DNA of 49,883 nt, from the NCBI RefSeq assembly GCF_003480315.1, contig NZ_QUIV01000014.1, forward strand, positions 1,429 through 51,311, read 5' to 3'. The notes beneath the pieces are model-generated. The model made no database searches, was not told the DNA's origin, and was given only the letters and a program-made list of their open reading frames with translations. How positions within the stretch are numbered: the stretch's first letter is position 1; every line of letters starts with the position of its first letter. This document shows positions 36,881-44,645 of this stretch, in pieces. This stretch comes from Clostridium sp. AM33-3 (GTDB lineage: Bacteria; Bacillota; Clostridia; Lachnospirales; Lachnospiraceae). The translations under genes were made by a program, and so were the position numbers.

Positions 36881-36917
36881 AAAAAACCTGCATCCCTGAT
36901 ATTGTCAGAGACGCAGG
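36881..36917 (-). terminator. T-box-controlled terminator of leuS
   Basis: On the minus strand CCTGCGTCTCTGA, loop CAATA, TCAGGGATGCAGG, then TTTTTT. It is the default 'off' structure of the leuS leader, 32 bases before the start codon. Confidence 0.9.
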
Positions 36918-37150
36918 ATATTCTTCCACTTTTTGCTCCTTGCGCGGTACCACTCTGCTTCATGCGTTCGCATGCGCTTGATTCCGATAACGGTGGATAT
37001 CCGTCCCGGCCTACTTACTGCTTTAAAAATGTGTTCGGCGGGCTGCTCCAAGACCAGTTTCTGCGCCCGCTGTTGCTGCCTCGCACCATCCGACAGCTCT
37101 CTGAAAACCTCATCACGCATACTTTTTCTTTTCATCGCATTTAAGATTGT
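36881..37150 (-). promoter_or_regulatory. T-box riboswitch leader of leuS
   Basis: The minus strand contains the T-box signature AGAGTGGTACCGCG (36943-36956) followed by the intrinsic terminator. Upstream lies a long folded Stem I region with an AGTA-type segment and GGTGCGAG distal-loop-like sequence. Uncharged tRNA binds the specifier loop and pairs with the T-box bulge to form the antiterminator. A CTT or TTG leucine triplet in TGGTCTTGGAGC (around 37,050) is a candidate specifier; I could not fold it to decide. Confidence 0.93.
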
Positions 37151-37168
37151 ATATTACCACTGCTTTTT

Positions 37169-37197
37169 AATCTAGCATAATTGGAAATCCGTGTCAA
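37169..37197 (-). promoter_or_regulatory. leuS promoter
   Basis: On the minus strand a perfect -35 TTGACA (37192-37197), a 17-base spacer and TAGATT (37169-37174). The -35 abuts the dapF stop codon region (dapF ends at 37214). Confidence 0.85.
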
Positions 37198-37213
37198 GGG
37201 GTGGATTTTAGAT

Positions 37214-38035
37214 TCAATTTTTCTCTTCATACTGTGTCAGGTCGATCTCACCGGTAAAAACCTCCACAGCCGGACCGGTCATATAGACATGCCCGCTCTC
37301 ACGGTCCCAGGTAATCTCCAGATTTCCGCCGATCAGCTGCACCTCCACGGTGTTTTCCACCAGGCCCAGCATCATGCTGGCCACAGCACTGGCCGTTGCA
37401 CCGGTCCCGCAGGCCCAGGTCTCGCCGCTGCCCCGCTCCCACACACGCATCTGCAGGTGTCTGCGGTCAATAACCCGGATAAACTCGCTGTTGACGCGGT
37501 CCGGAAAGCGCTCGTGCATCTCGAAAGCCGGACCGATTTTTTCCAGATCCAGACTGTCTACATCATCCACATAATAAACGGCATGCGGGTTTCCAACATC
37601 AATTCCGGTAAACTCAAGTTTTTTTCCATCCACCTGGATTTTCTCCGGCAGCTCACTGGTCAGCTGCGGAATGCCCATATCAACTTTTACGGTTTTCACT
37701 TTTCCGCCTTCTATCCTCATATCCAGATATTTGATGCCGCCAAGAGTTTCAACCGAAATCTGCGGCTTGTCAACAATACCGTGATCGTAAGCATATTTTC
37801 CCACGCAGCGGATACCGTTGCCGCACATGCTGCCCTCACTTCCATCCTCATTGAACATCCGCATGCGGCAGTCTGCCACCTCGGACGGGCAGATGAGGAT
37901 CAGGCCGTCTGACCCGATTCCAAAATGACGTTCACTCACAAGCTGCGCTACGCGCGCCGGATCCTCCACATGCTCCTCAAAACAATTGACATAGACGTAA
38001 TCGTTTCCGATTCCCTGCATTTTTGTAAATTTCAT
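37214..38035 (-). CDS. dapF: diaminopimelate epimerase
   Basis: PLP-independent racemase converting LL- to meso-diaminopimelate for lysine and peptidoglycan. I start at the ATG at 38035 (MKFTKMQGIGNDYVYV; 273 residues) because GGAG lies six bases before it. An ATG four codons upstream has no ribosome site. The two catalytic cysteines are Cys71 (CGNGIRC) and Cys209 (ACGTGA), with conserved GNDYV at the substrate site. It supplies the presumed substrate of MurE. It is on the same strand as, and 67 bases downstream of, the ANTAR gene. Confidence 0.96.
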   Translation of the reverse strand: MKFTKMQGIGNDYVYVNCFEEHVEDPARVAQLVSERHFGIGSDGLILICPSEVADCRMRMFNEDGSEGSMCGNGIRCVGKYAYDHGIVDKPQISVETLGGIKYLDMRIEGGKVKTVKVDMGIPQLTSELPEKIQVDGKKLEFTGIDVGNPHAVYYVDDVDSLDLEKIGPAFEMHERFPDRVNSEFIRVIDRRHLQMRVWERGSGETWACGTGATASAVASMMLGLVENTVEVQLIGGNLEITWDRESGHVYMTGPAVEVFTGEIDLTQYEEKN

Positions 38036-38102
38036 AAACCGCTCCATTTCTATATTTGTTTACGTTACCTGTATTGCTGATTTATTCCATGATACCTTCA
38101 CC

Positions 38103-38645
38103 TTACATCAGACTGATGACCATCTGGGCTGTCTCATACATATTGGTTCCGCTGTCCATGCTACATTTCTGTATGTACCGGTGTGCTTCCTCCTCCGTCA
38201 TGCTGTTGCGCTCCATGAGAAGTGCCTTGGCTTGATCAATAACAGCGCGCTCCTTCTCATTTCTCTGCTTCGGCTGCTGGCGCAGCTTCTTTTTTCTTCT
38301 CGCCTGGGCCTGCACGATCATCTCCAGGGTTCCCACCAGATCATGTACCTTTAATGGCATGGGCAGGCACACCACATCCTGTGGTGCGTCCGCAGACCAC
38401 TTATTTGGAGACGCGATCATCAGCATGGCATTCTCCGCGCTCATACATTCCCTCAGTTCCGAGTACAGCATATCTGTCAGACGATAGCCACACACTACGA
38501 TCCCTCCATTTAAATCTTCCATCTGGGAAAGAACCTGTGCTCCGGATGTGCAGACAGCGACCACCTCAAACCCGTTTTTCATCAATATGTTTTTTATGCT
38601 TTTTGCGTCTTCCGGCTTAGAAAATGCCACAATAATATTTGCCAA
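38103..38645 (-). CDS. ANTAR-domain antitermination regulator (NasT/AmiR-like) with degenerate receiver
   Basis: RNA-binding regulator. The start is most likely the TTG at 38645 (MANIIVAFSKPEDA; 180 residues), eight bases after GGAGG. A GTG three codons upstream overlaps that site. Residues 1-115 have the receiver fold, but the phospho-acceptor region reads VVCGYRLTD, with Cys52-Gly53 where Asp is expected, so phosphorylation control is unlikely. Residues 128-180 are the ANTAR helices (ERAVIDQAKALLMERNSMTE...) that bind paired hexaloop hairpins. The gene follows glnA by about 50 bases. This pairing is typical of clostridia and suggests it controls glnA through the leader at 40,084-40,143. Confidence 0.9.
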   Translation of the reverse strand: MANIIVAFSKPEDAKSIKNILMKNGFEVVAVCTSGAQVLSQMEDLNGGIVVCGYRLTDMLYSELRECMSAENAMLMIASPNKWSADAPQDVVCLPMPLKVHDLVGTLEMIVQAQARRKKKLRQQPKQRNEKERAVIDQAKALLMERNSMTEEEAHRYIQKCSMDSGTNMYETAQMVISLM

Positions 38646-38695
38646 AACGCTCACCTCCGGGTTTTGATATCAGGGAACTTCTGAAAACTGCTCCG

Positions 38696-40036
38696 CTAGA
38701 ACTTGTACAGGTATTCCTGCACTTCCCAGTCCGTTACTTCCGCGCGAAACTTCTTCCACTCTGCACTCTTTGCTTCCAGATACTTCGTGTAAATATGATC
38801 TCCGAGCACCTCTCTTGCGAATGTGCTGCCCTCAAAAGCTTCCAGGGCCTCACCCATGGTCTGAGGAAGCTGTTCAATCCCCAGAGTGCGGATTTCTTCA
38901 TCTGTCATGGCAAATACATTGCAGTCCACACTGGCCGGAGGTGTCATTTCTTTTTTAATGCCGTCCAGACCTGCTGCCAGGCAGGCTGCCAGTGCCAGAT
39001 ACGGGTTTACTGCGGAATCCGGGCAGCGCAGTTCGATGCGGGTGCTGTCTTCCCCGCGGGAACTCGGAATACGGATCAGTGCGCTGCGGTTTGCATGGGC
39101 AGACCATGCCACGCAGACCGGCGCATCATACCCAGGAACCAGACGCTTATAGGAATTGACCAGAGGATTGGTGAGCAGGGTGATCTCCCGGATATGTGCC
39201 AGGATCCCTGCCATAAACTGATACGCCACCTTACTCAGACCAAGACTGTCATTGTCATCTACGAACAGATTTTTTCCACGGGCATCAGCCAGAGACATGT
39301 TGATGTGCATGCCGGAGCCGTTCATGCCTGCCTTCGGCTTCGGCATGAAAGTTGCGTGAAGACCATGGCGCTTTGCGATGGTCTTTACAGCCATCTTGAA
39401 GGTCATAATGTTGTCTGCCGCAGCCAGTCCCTCCGTGTACTCCAGATCGATCTCATGCTGGGCCGGAGATAATTCGTGGTGGGATGCCTCCACCTCAATG
39501 TCCATATCCTCCAGATTCAGAACGATATCGCGGCGTACATTCTCAGCCAGGTCGATGGGACCCACATCAAAATAGCTGGCGTTCTCGTGGGTATTGGTGG
39601 TCGGGCGTCCTTCCTCATCTGTATGGAATAAAAAGAACTCACACTCCGGTCCCACGTGGAACTCATAGCCCATATCCGCAGCCTCTTTCAGAACCTTCTT
39701 TAACACATAACGCGGATCGCCTTCAAACGGCTCGCCGTTTGGATGGTATACGTCACACATCAGGCGTGCCACCTTGCCCTGCTGCGGTCTCCATGGAAAA
39801 ATTGCAAAGGTATCCAGGTCCGGATACAGGTACATATCGGATTCCTCAATGCGCACAAAGCCTTCAATTGCGGAACCGTCAAACATGCAGCGGTTATTTA
39901 ATGCCTTTTCCAGCTGTCCTGCTGTAATCGCCACATTTTTCAGCATTCCAAAAATATCCGTAAACTGAAGACGGATAAACTCCACATCCTCTTCCTCTGT
40001 CATACGGATGATATCTTTTTTCGTATATCTGCTCAT
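38696..40036 (-). CDS. glnA: glutamine synthetase type I
   Basis: ATP-dependent amidation of glutamate, the main ammonium assimilation step. The start is the ATG at 40036 (MSRYTKKDIIRMTEEE; 446 residues), six bases after GGAAGGAG. A longer frame adds 12 residues without a ribosome site. Key segments are GSAIEGF, the catalytic-site FMPKPKAGMNGSGMH, VNSYKRLVPGYDAPV and NPYLALAA. The length is that of the GSI-alpha type found in Bacillus and clostridia, which lacks the adenylylation insertion and is usually feedback-controlled. The promoter and an attenuator-like leader lie upstream, and the ANTAR regulator gene follows. Confidence 0.97.
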   Translation of the reverse strand: MSRYTKKDIIRMTEEEDVEFIRLQFTDIFGMLKNVAITAGQLEKALNNRCMFDGSAIEGFVRIEESDMYLYPDLDTFAIFPWRPQQGKVARLMCDVYHPNGEPFEGDPRYVLKKVLKEAADMGYEFHVGPECEFFLFHTDEEGRPTTNTHENASYFDVGPIDLAENVRRDIVLNLEDMDIEVEASHHELSPAQHEIDLEYTEGLAAADNIMTFKMAVKTIAKRHGLHATFMPKPKAGMNGSGMHINMSLADARGKNLFVDDNDSLGLSKVAYQFMAGILAHIREITLLTNPLVNSYKRLVPGYDAPVCVAWSAHANRSALIRIPSSRGEDSTRIELRCPDSAVNPYLALAACLAAGLDGIKKEMTPPASVDCNVFAMTDEEIRTLGIEQLPQTMGEALEAFEGSTFAREVLGDHIYTKYLEAKSAEWKKFRAEVTDWEVQEYLYKF

Positions 40037-40083
40037 GTCAATCTCCTTCCATACTGTAATGAGATATATCATTCATATTATAA

Positions 40084-40141
40084 TAAAAAAACAAGAGCGT
40101 CAAGAAAGCTCCTTGCGAAGCTTTCCTGAAACGCCCTTGTT
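40084..40141 (-). terminator. intrinsic terminator in the glnA leader (attenuator)
   Basis: On the minus strand an 11-base outer stem AACAAGGGCGT / ACGCTCTTGTT encloses a nine-base hairpin with GCAA tetraloop (GAAAGCTTC-GCAA-GGAGCTTTC), followed by seven T. It lies between the glnA promoter and gene, so it can stop glnA transcription. It may also end the upstream PTS/SIS operon. Confidence 0.88.
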
Positions 40142-40143
40142 TC
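40128..40143 (-). promoter_or_regulatory. candidate ANTAR-binding antiterminator hairpin in the glnA leader
   Basis: On the minus strand GAAAC-AAGGGC-GTTTC folds as a five-base stem with a hexaloop having A at position 1 and G at position 4, the loop signature described for ANTAR targets. It uses the same bases as the 5' arm of the terminator, so the two are mutually exclusive. A second hexaloop hairpin (CATCA-GTTACA-TGATG) lies just upstream but lacks A1/G4. Confidence 0.55.
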
Positions 40144-40155
40144 ATCATGTAACTG

Positions 40156-40184
40156 ATGATAGCAGTTTCATCATTTTTTGTCAA
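40156..40184 (-). promoter_or_regulatory. glnA promoter
   Basis: On the minus strand perfect TTGACA (40179-40184), a 17-base spacer and TATCAT (40156-40161). A second TTGACA (40189-40194) lies ten bases upstream as part of a direct repeat TGTCAACT(G/A)(A/C), possibly an operator. Confidence 0.85.
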
Positions 40185-40219
40185 CTGATGTCAACTACGT
40201 TTCACGATATCATTTTCAC

Positions 40220-41305
40220 TTAGTAGGTATAACTTCCCATTTTTTTATGGAAATTTGGATCGCTGGAAATATTACAGTCAATTCCAAGATCCAGGGAAAG
40301 CTTGCGTGCAATTACCTGCAATGGGACAACATACTCCATGGATGCAAAATACGGATCATTCTGGAACGGATAAACAAAATTTTCTTTGCTCTCCTGCTCT
40401 TTTTCCGAAGTCACCATATAATTATGAGCGTGGTCTCTTTCCCCAAAGTACTTCATCATATTGACCATCCGCTGGTAATGTTTTCCCGGACACCCCAGAT
40501 ACAGAAGATACGTATCCTGGTCAATAGAATGATATACTCCGTGCATAAATTCTTCCATTTCATAGCCAACTACGCTGTAGCGGACTGCCTCCAGAATCTT
40601 TAAGGTTCCTTCCAGCATTGCGCTCATGCAGGATTCATATCCAAGCACAATCAAGCGCCGGCATTTTTTCAAATTCTCTGCATTCTCTCGGTACCAGGCC
40701 CATGCACGCTCTGCGATATCCGGGATCTGATCGGATGTATCCAGCATCCGTTTTTCCAGATCCTGCTTTTCTTTCTCCTCAATTTTCTCATTCTGTACTG
40801 CAAGTTTCAATCCCAGCATTGCGATGGTTGCGATAGAACCAATATATCCCTTTGTCTTTGGTCCTGCAAATTCATCTCCGATTTCAATATAAACACAACA
40901 ATCTGCATGCTCCGTAATCGGCCGCTCCCTCTCGGCCGTCATAGCTATGGTCAGAAAGCCAAGTTCACGCGCCTTGTCCAGGGCCCGTATTGTGCTGCTG
41001 CTTCTTCCTGCATGAGACACACCAATCACCAGAGTATTCGGATTAAAAACCTGTTCATTATCAACAAACTCCATCGGATACATATTGATTACTTTTACGC
41101 CGAGTTTGTCTTCTACAATTTTCTTTGCAGCTACAGATGCGTGATAACTGGTTCCAGATCCCAGAATATAAATCTGCTCAAATTTTTTTTCTTTACAGTA
41201 ATTCAAAGCCTGTTCAAAAATTGTATCCTGATTTTCTACAATATTTCTCACTGCTGCTTTTGACTCCAGAATATAATCATACATGTCCCATTCTCTATAT
41301 TCCAT
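40220..41305 (-). CDS. SIS-domain sugar-phosphate isomerase/deglycase-like protein (second in operon)
   Basis: 361 residues with two SIS (sugar isomerase) domains, as in the isomerase half of GlmS, AgaS, NagB-II and FrlB/GfrE/GfrF deglycases. The phosphate-binding motifs GSGTSYHA (49-56) and SHAGRSSST (97-105) are intact. YEMEEFMHG (248-256) supplies the conserved glutamate/histidine region. There is no glutaminase domain, so it should not make glucosamine from glutamine. As last gene of the PTS operon it probably acts on the 6-phosphate made by the transporter, releasing an amine or ammonia. It differs clearly from the other SIS protein at 44,642. The start follows GGGGAG by six bases. Confidence 0.85.
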   Translation of the reverse strand: MEYREWDMYDYILESKAAVRNIVENQDTIFEQALNYCKEKKFEQIYILGSGTSYHASVAAKKIVEDKLGVKVINMYPMEFVDNEQVFNPNTLVIGVSHAGRSSSTIRALDKARELGFLTIAMTAERERPITEHADCCVYIEIGDEFAGPKTKGYIGSIATIAMLGLKLAVQNEKIEEKEKQDLEKRMLDTSDQIPDIAERAWAWYRENAENLKKCRRLIVLGYESCMSAMLEGTLKILEAVRYSVVGYEMEEFMHGVYHSIDQDTYLLYLGCPGKHYQRMVNMMKYFGERDHAHNYMVTSEKEQESKENFVYPFQNDPYFASMEYVVPLQVIARKLSLDLGIDCNISSDPNFHKKMGSYTY

Positions 41306-41339
41306 TTTATACTCCCCTTATTCTACTATTCTCTGCTGT

Positions 41340-42062
41340 CTATTCATGAAATCTGGCAAGTGCCCGCGCAAATCTCTTTGCTGTAATATGTGGTCTGGTA
41401 ATTGCATTTCCAACAACAACAGCATGAGCTCCCATATACAGGCATTGAACTGCAATCTCCGGTGTTGATACCTTTCCTTCCATAATTACCTTTGTATCAG
41501 TTCCTTTCACCGCATCTACAATATCCCTTAACAGGATATAATCCGGCGCGTCCTTAATTTCCAGTTTGTCAAAGCATCCAGCTTTTGTATATCCATATAA
41601 TGTAGGAGCAACAAAATCCGCTCCATAAGAAGCTGCAATCCGAGCATCTTCTGCAGTAGCAACATCTGCAAAGATCAGGGCATCCGGAATATGTTCTTTC
41701 ACTTCCCTGATGGTCTCGTAAGCCAATTTTCCATCATCCCGGTAATGATTCGTTGCCTGAATCGCAATAATCTCAGCACCTGCATCCCATACTGCCTGCG
41801 CAGCTTCCAGACTTGGAGTCAGATACACATCCTTGATATTGCGGTCAATTTTCCAGATGCCAATAATTGGCAGGTCTACCTTCGCCTTGATGGCCCGGAT
41901 ATCATCCGGAGAATTCACACGAAGACCAACTGCACCAGCCCATTTTGCGCATTCCGCATACATGGTTGTGATTCCAGGCATATAATGTGGTTCACTCGGT
42001 ACAGCCTGGCAGGAAACAATCAGTCCATCTTTTAAACTGTCAATCAATTCTTTCTTTTCCAT
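41340..42062 (-). CDS. NanE-like N-acylmannosamine-6-phosphate 2-epimerase
   Basis: 240-residue TIM barrel of the NanE family, which interconverts N-acetylmannosamine-6-P and N-acetylglucosamine-6-P by proton exchange at C2. Residues matching those I recall as catalytic in Clostridium NanE are present: Arg48, Lys71 (GIWKID), Asp133 (FADVAT), Glu195 (MEGKVSTPE) and Arg223 (ITRP). One strongly conserved position differs: the usual ALDAT/ALDCT reads AIQAT (Gln102), and the following basic KR segment is NHYRDDG. No nanA, nanK or nagA gene is nearby. A substrate other than ManNAc-6-P is therefore plausible. It lies between PTS IID and the second SIS gene. Confidence 0.82.
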   Translation of the reverse strand: MEKKELIDSLKDGLIVSCQAVPSEPHYMPGITTMYAECAKWAGAVGLRVNSPDDIRAIKAKVDLPIIGIWKIDRNIKDVYLTPSLEAAQAVWDAGAEIIAIQATNHYRDDGKLAYETIREVKEHIPDALIFADVATAEDARIAASYGADFVAPTLYGYTKAGCFDKLEIKDAPDYILLRDIVDAVKGTDTKVIMEGKVSTPEIAVQCLYMGAHAVVVGNAITRPHITAKRFARALARFHE

Positions 42063-42096
42063 TTTTCACACCTGTCTTTCCAAAAATTGAATAGTA

Positions 42097-42915
42097 TCAT
42101 AAAATTCCAAGAGCTACAGCAATGATGCCAAAGAGCAGCAGACCGATCATAATCACAGTTCCAGATACACGTTTCTTTAAAAGCTTATAGCAAATAAATA
42201 CCAACAGCATTGGAAGAAGTTTCGGACATACCTGATCAATCATATCCTGCAGGACAATCTCAGCCCCATTGATGTTCAGCACAGTGGCAATGTCACATTT
42301 TACCATGGCCGGAATCATGGCTCCGATCACAACAAGTCCCATAATTCTGGCTGATTCCGTCAATTTCTGCAGAGTTCCATCCTCTGAAATCTGAGTCAGG
42401 AATGTGCTACCTCCCTCGTAGCCAATCTTAAAACCAAAACGGCGGACAACTTCAGATGGTATCACATTAATCAGAAAATACAAAAGAGGTCCAATAAAGT
42501 TTCCGGCTACAGCCAGCGGAGCTGCAATACCGGCACCAATCACGCGAAACGTTCCCCAGAAGAAACTGTCACCGATACCAGCCAGCGGTCCCATCAAAGC
42601 AGCCTTAACCGATGTAATGGATGACGGATCATATTCCCCCGGTTCCGCACTGGCATTTTGCTCTTCCATTGCGCAGGAAATGCCGATGATGAACGGGCTT
42701 GGAGTGGTCGCGCAATTGTAAAATTCCAAATGGCGTTTGACTGCTGACTTCATTTCTTCTGGATTATCTTTGTAAAGTTCTTTCAAAGCTGGCATCATGG
42801 TCCATGCATATCCAGTCGACATCTGACGTTCATAGTTAAAGCATCCAAGAAGCTGATAATGACGGTTAAATACCTTTTTTAATGTTTTTGAACTTAATTT
42901 CTTTTCTTCCCCCAT
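42097..42915 (-). CDS. PTS mannose-family transporter subunit IID
   Basis: 272-residue membrane component of a mannose/fructose/sorbose-family phosphotransferase transporter. The soluble N-terminal region has the family pattern SKTLKKVFNRHYQLLGCFNYERQMSTGYAWTM split over residues 9-40. GGSTFLTQISEDGTLQKLTE and hydrophobic segments follow (about 110-155, 195-225, 235-272). It acts with IIC as the sugar channel. Two bases separate it from IIC; AGGAG is eight bases before the ATG. Confidence 0.93.
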   Translation of the reverse strand: MGEEKKLSSKTLKKVFNRHYQLLGCFNYERQMSTGYAWTMMPALKELYKDNPEEMKSAVKRHLEFYNCATTPSPFIIGISCAMEEQNASAEPGEYDPSSITSVKAALMGPLAGIGDSFFWGTFRVIGAGIAAPLAVAGNFIGPLLYFLINVIPSEVVRRFGFKIGYEGGSTFLTQISEDGTLQKLTESARIMGLVVIGAMIPAMVKCDIATVLNINGAEIVLQDMIDQVCPKLLPMLLVFICYKLLKKRVSGTVIMIGLLLFGIIAVALGIL

Positions 42916-42917
42916 GC

Positions 42918-43685
42918 CTATAACTCCTCACTTTCATCTGAATTTACAGTTGCTGTATGTCCCATATTGCCAGACAGCATAAAGTATAAGACTGCGAATA
43001 CCACACCAAATATTGCAGCACCAATGGTACTTACATTTAAGAATGCAGCAAGGGCAAACCCAAGGAACAGAAACGCTCCAAACTTTTTATCCCATGTCAT
43101 CTGAATCAGCATAGCAACACCAAGTGCCGGAAGCAGGTTGCCCGACTGCCCAAGACCTTTCTGAATAATCTCCGGGATATTGCTTACCAGCTTTGTGATC
43201 AGATCGGAGCCAATCATAAACCCGATGAATACCATGGAAAATTTAAAAATAAAATACAGTGCAGATCCCATCCAGTTTGAAATTTCTACTCCGCGGTAAT
43301 CACCTTTCTCCGCGCATGCATCTGCACGATGTGCAAAAACAGTATTCAGAATGCAGACACCGATTGCTCCGACCTGAGCCAGAAGAGAAATTGGAATAGC
43401 CAGCGCCAGTGTCGTTTCATAAGTTGCTCCTGTCTTGATGGCCAATGCCGTAGCCAATGCGGAACCAACTACTACATCCGGTGGTGTGGATGTTCCAATA
43501 CCAACAAGACCCATCCACACCAGTTCCAGTGAGCCACCTACCATAAGGCCTGTCACCGGATCTCCAAGAATCACACCAACCAGTGGTCCAATGATGATCG
43601 GACGGTCCAGCATATGCTGGCCTCCAATTCTGGATTCCATATACACAAGTGCTGCTACTAATGCTACCAAAAATCCCTGAATCAT
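42918..43685 (-). CDS. PTS mannose-family transporter subunit IIC
   Basis: 255-residue polytopic membrane protein, the substrate-binding channel subunit. Family segments include an RIGGQHMLDRPIIIGPLVG-like stretch near 18-36, GDPVTGLMVGGSLELVWMG and GTSTPPDVVVGSALATA. It starts behind AGGAGG with eight-base spacing and is followed directly by IID. Substrate specificity is set mainly here and cannot be read from the sequence by eye. Confidence 0.93.
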   Translation of the reverse strand: MIQGFLVALVAALVYMESRIGGQHMLDRPIIIGPLVGVILGDPVTGLMVGGSLELVWMGLVGIGTSTPPDVVVGSALATALAIKTGATYETTLALAIPISLLAQVGAIGVCILNTVFAHRADACAEKGDYRGVEISNWMGSALYFIFKFSMVFIGFMIGSDLITKLVSNIPEIIQKGLGQSGNLLPALGVAMLIQMTWDKKFGAFLFLGFALAAFLNVSTIGAAIFGVVFAVLYFMLSGNMGHTATVNSDESEEL

Positions 43686-43697
43686 AACATATCCCTC

Positions 43698-44195
43698 CTA
43701 CTTGCCGAAAATTTTCTCAATGTCTTTAAATTCCATCCGTTCCCTGGTCGGAGTAATCTGTGCAAAAATCTCCACGCCTCTGTCTGCCATCTTTTTGGCA
43801 AACCGAAATTCCTCCTCCGTCATAAACACCTGAGGCAATGTTGCTATGTAGGTTTCTCCCTCCTTTTTGTTTACTCCTGCCGTTCCGACATTCAGATGTC
43901 CGAAACCAGCAGTGCGTTCATAAATATAAGCCGCATCTTTGACTGTTTCCGTTACAAGAAAAATTTTCTTTTTGTCATTGATTGGATTATTCAGTGCTTT
44001 GACAGAATCATCCAGAGATTTGATTACAAGATTCACCCCCGCCGGCTTTGCCATTTTCATCGTCATGGCTTTAAAGGAATCTTTCGCAGCCACATTGTTG
44101 GCCACCAGAATCGTCTGAGGCTGCAAATGGGATGTCCAGGACACCGCCACCATTCCATGAATCAGCCTATCATCTGCCCTTACCATAATAATCAT
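43698..44195 (-). CDS. PTS mannose-family phosphotransfer subunit IIB
   Basis: Cytosolic subunit that takes phosphate from IIA and phosphorylates the incoming sugar. I prefer the ATG at 44195 (MIIMVRADDRLIHG; 165 residues). It lies eight bases after AGGAGG, while the ATG at 44201 is only two bases away. The active-site His13 is in DDRLIHGMV; most homologues read HGQV, so Met replaces Gln. The gene is between IIA (30 bases upstream) and IIC (12 bases downstream). Confidence 0.92.
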   Translation of the reverse strand: MIIMVRADDRLIHGMVAVSWTSHLQPQTILVANNVAAKDSFKAMTMKMAKPAGVNLVIKSLDDSVKALNNPINDKKKIFLVTETVKDAAYIYERTAGFGHLNVGTAGVNKKEGETYIATLPQVFMTEEEFRFAKKMADRGVEIFAQITPTRERMEFKDIEKIFGK

Positions 44196-44231
44196 ACGCA
44201 TTCCCTCCTACTTTTTATCTTATTTATCTCA

Positions 44232-44645
44232 TTACAATTCCTCTTCACCGCCCACTTCTTCCTGCCGGACAAAATCATTGACATATACAATCTGTTCTCT
44301 TGCATTGACAACGCTGTTCCGAATCTGCTCCGCGGTTATTCCATCTGGCATAAAGGTCAGTTCAATCAGAAGTGGAAGATTTATCCCTGTAATCAGCTGA
44401 TAAGAAAATTCCTGCATCAGCCTTGTTGCCACCTGATTGACACTTCCTCCCATGATATCGCTAAGAACAATCACATTCTCGCCCTTTACCTTTTCCAGTG
44501 CAGTCCGAAACTCTTTTTCAAATTCCTGCGACTCCACATAAGCATTAATAAACTGAACATTCTCCAAATCTGATTTAAAAAACCTCACAACATCTGCAAA
44601 TCCTCCTGCCAGTGTTGCATGTGTTACAATAATGAACTGGTTCAT
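44232..44645 (-). CDS. PTS mannose-family phosphotransfer subunit IIA
   Basis: 137-residue cytosolic protein that accepts phosphate from HPr. The phospho-histidine is His9 in VTHATLAGGF. IIA and IIB are separate genes, unlike the fused ManX of E. coli. The start overlaps the stop of the first SIS gene by four bases (ATGA), so SIS protein and transporter are translated together. It ends in the acidic tail EEVGGEEEL. No functional HPr or enzyme I is encoded in the window. Confidence 0.92.
   Translation of the reverse strand: MNQFIIVTHATLAGGFADVVRFFKSDLENVQFINAYVESQEFEKEFRTALEKVKGENVIVLSDIMGGSVNQVATRLMQEFSYQLITGINLPLLIELTFMPDGITAEQIRNSVVNAREQIVYVNDFVRQEEVGGEEEL

Noticed and set aside
36850..36963. 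38-residue N-terminal extension of leuS
   Set aside because: The extension reads through the T-box terminator and lacks a ribosome site; GGAGGA precedes the ATG at 36849.
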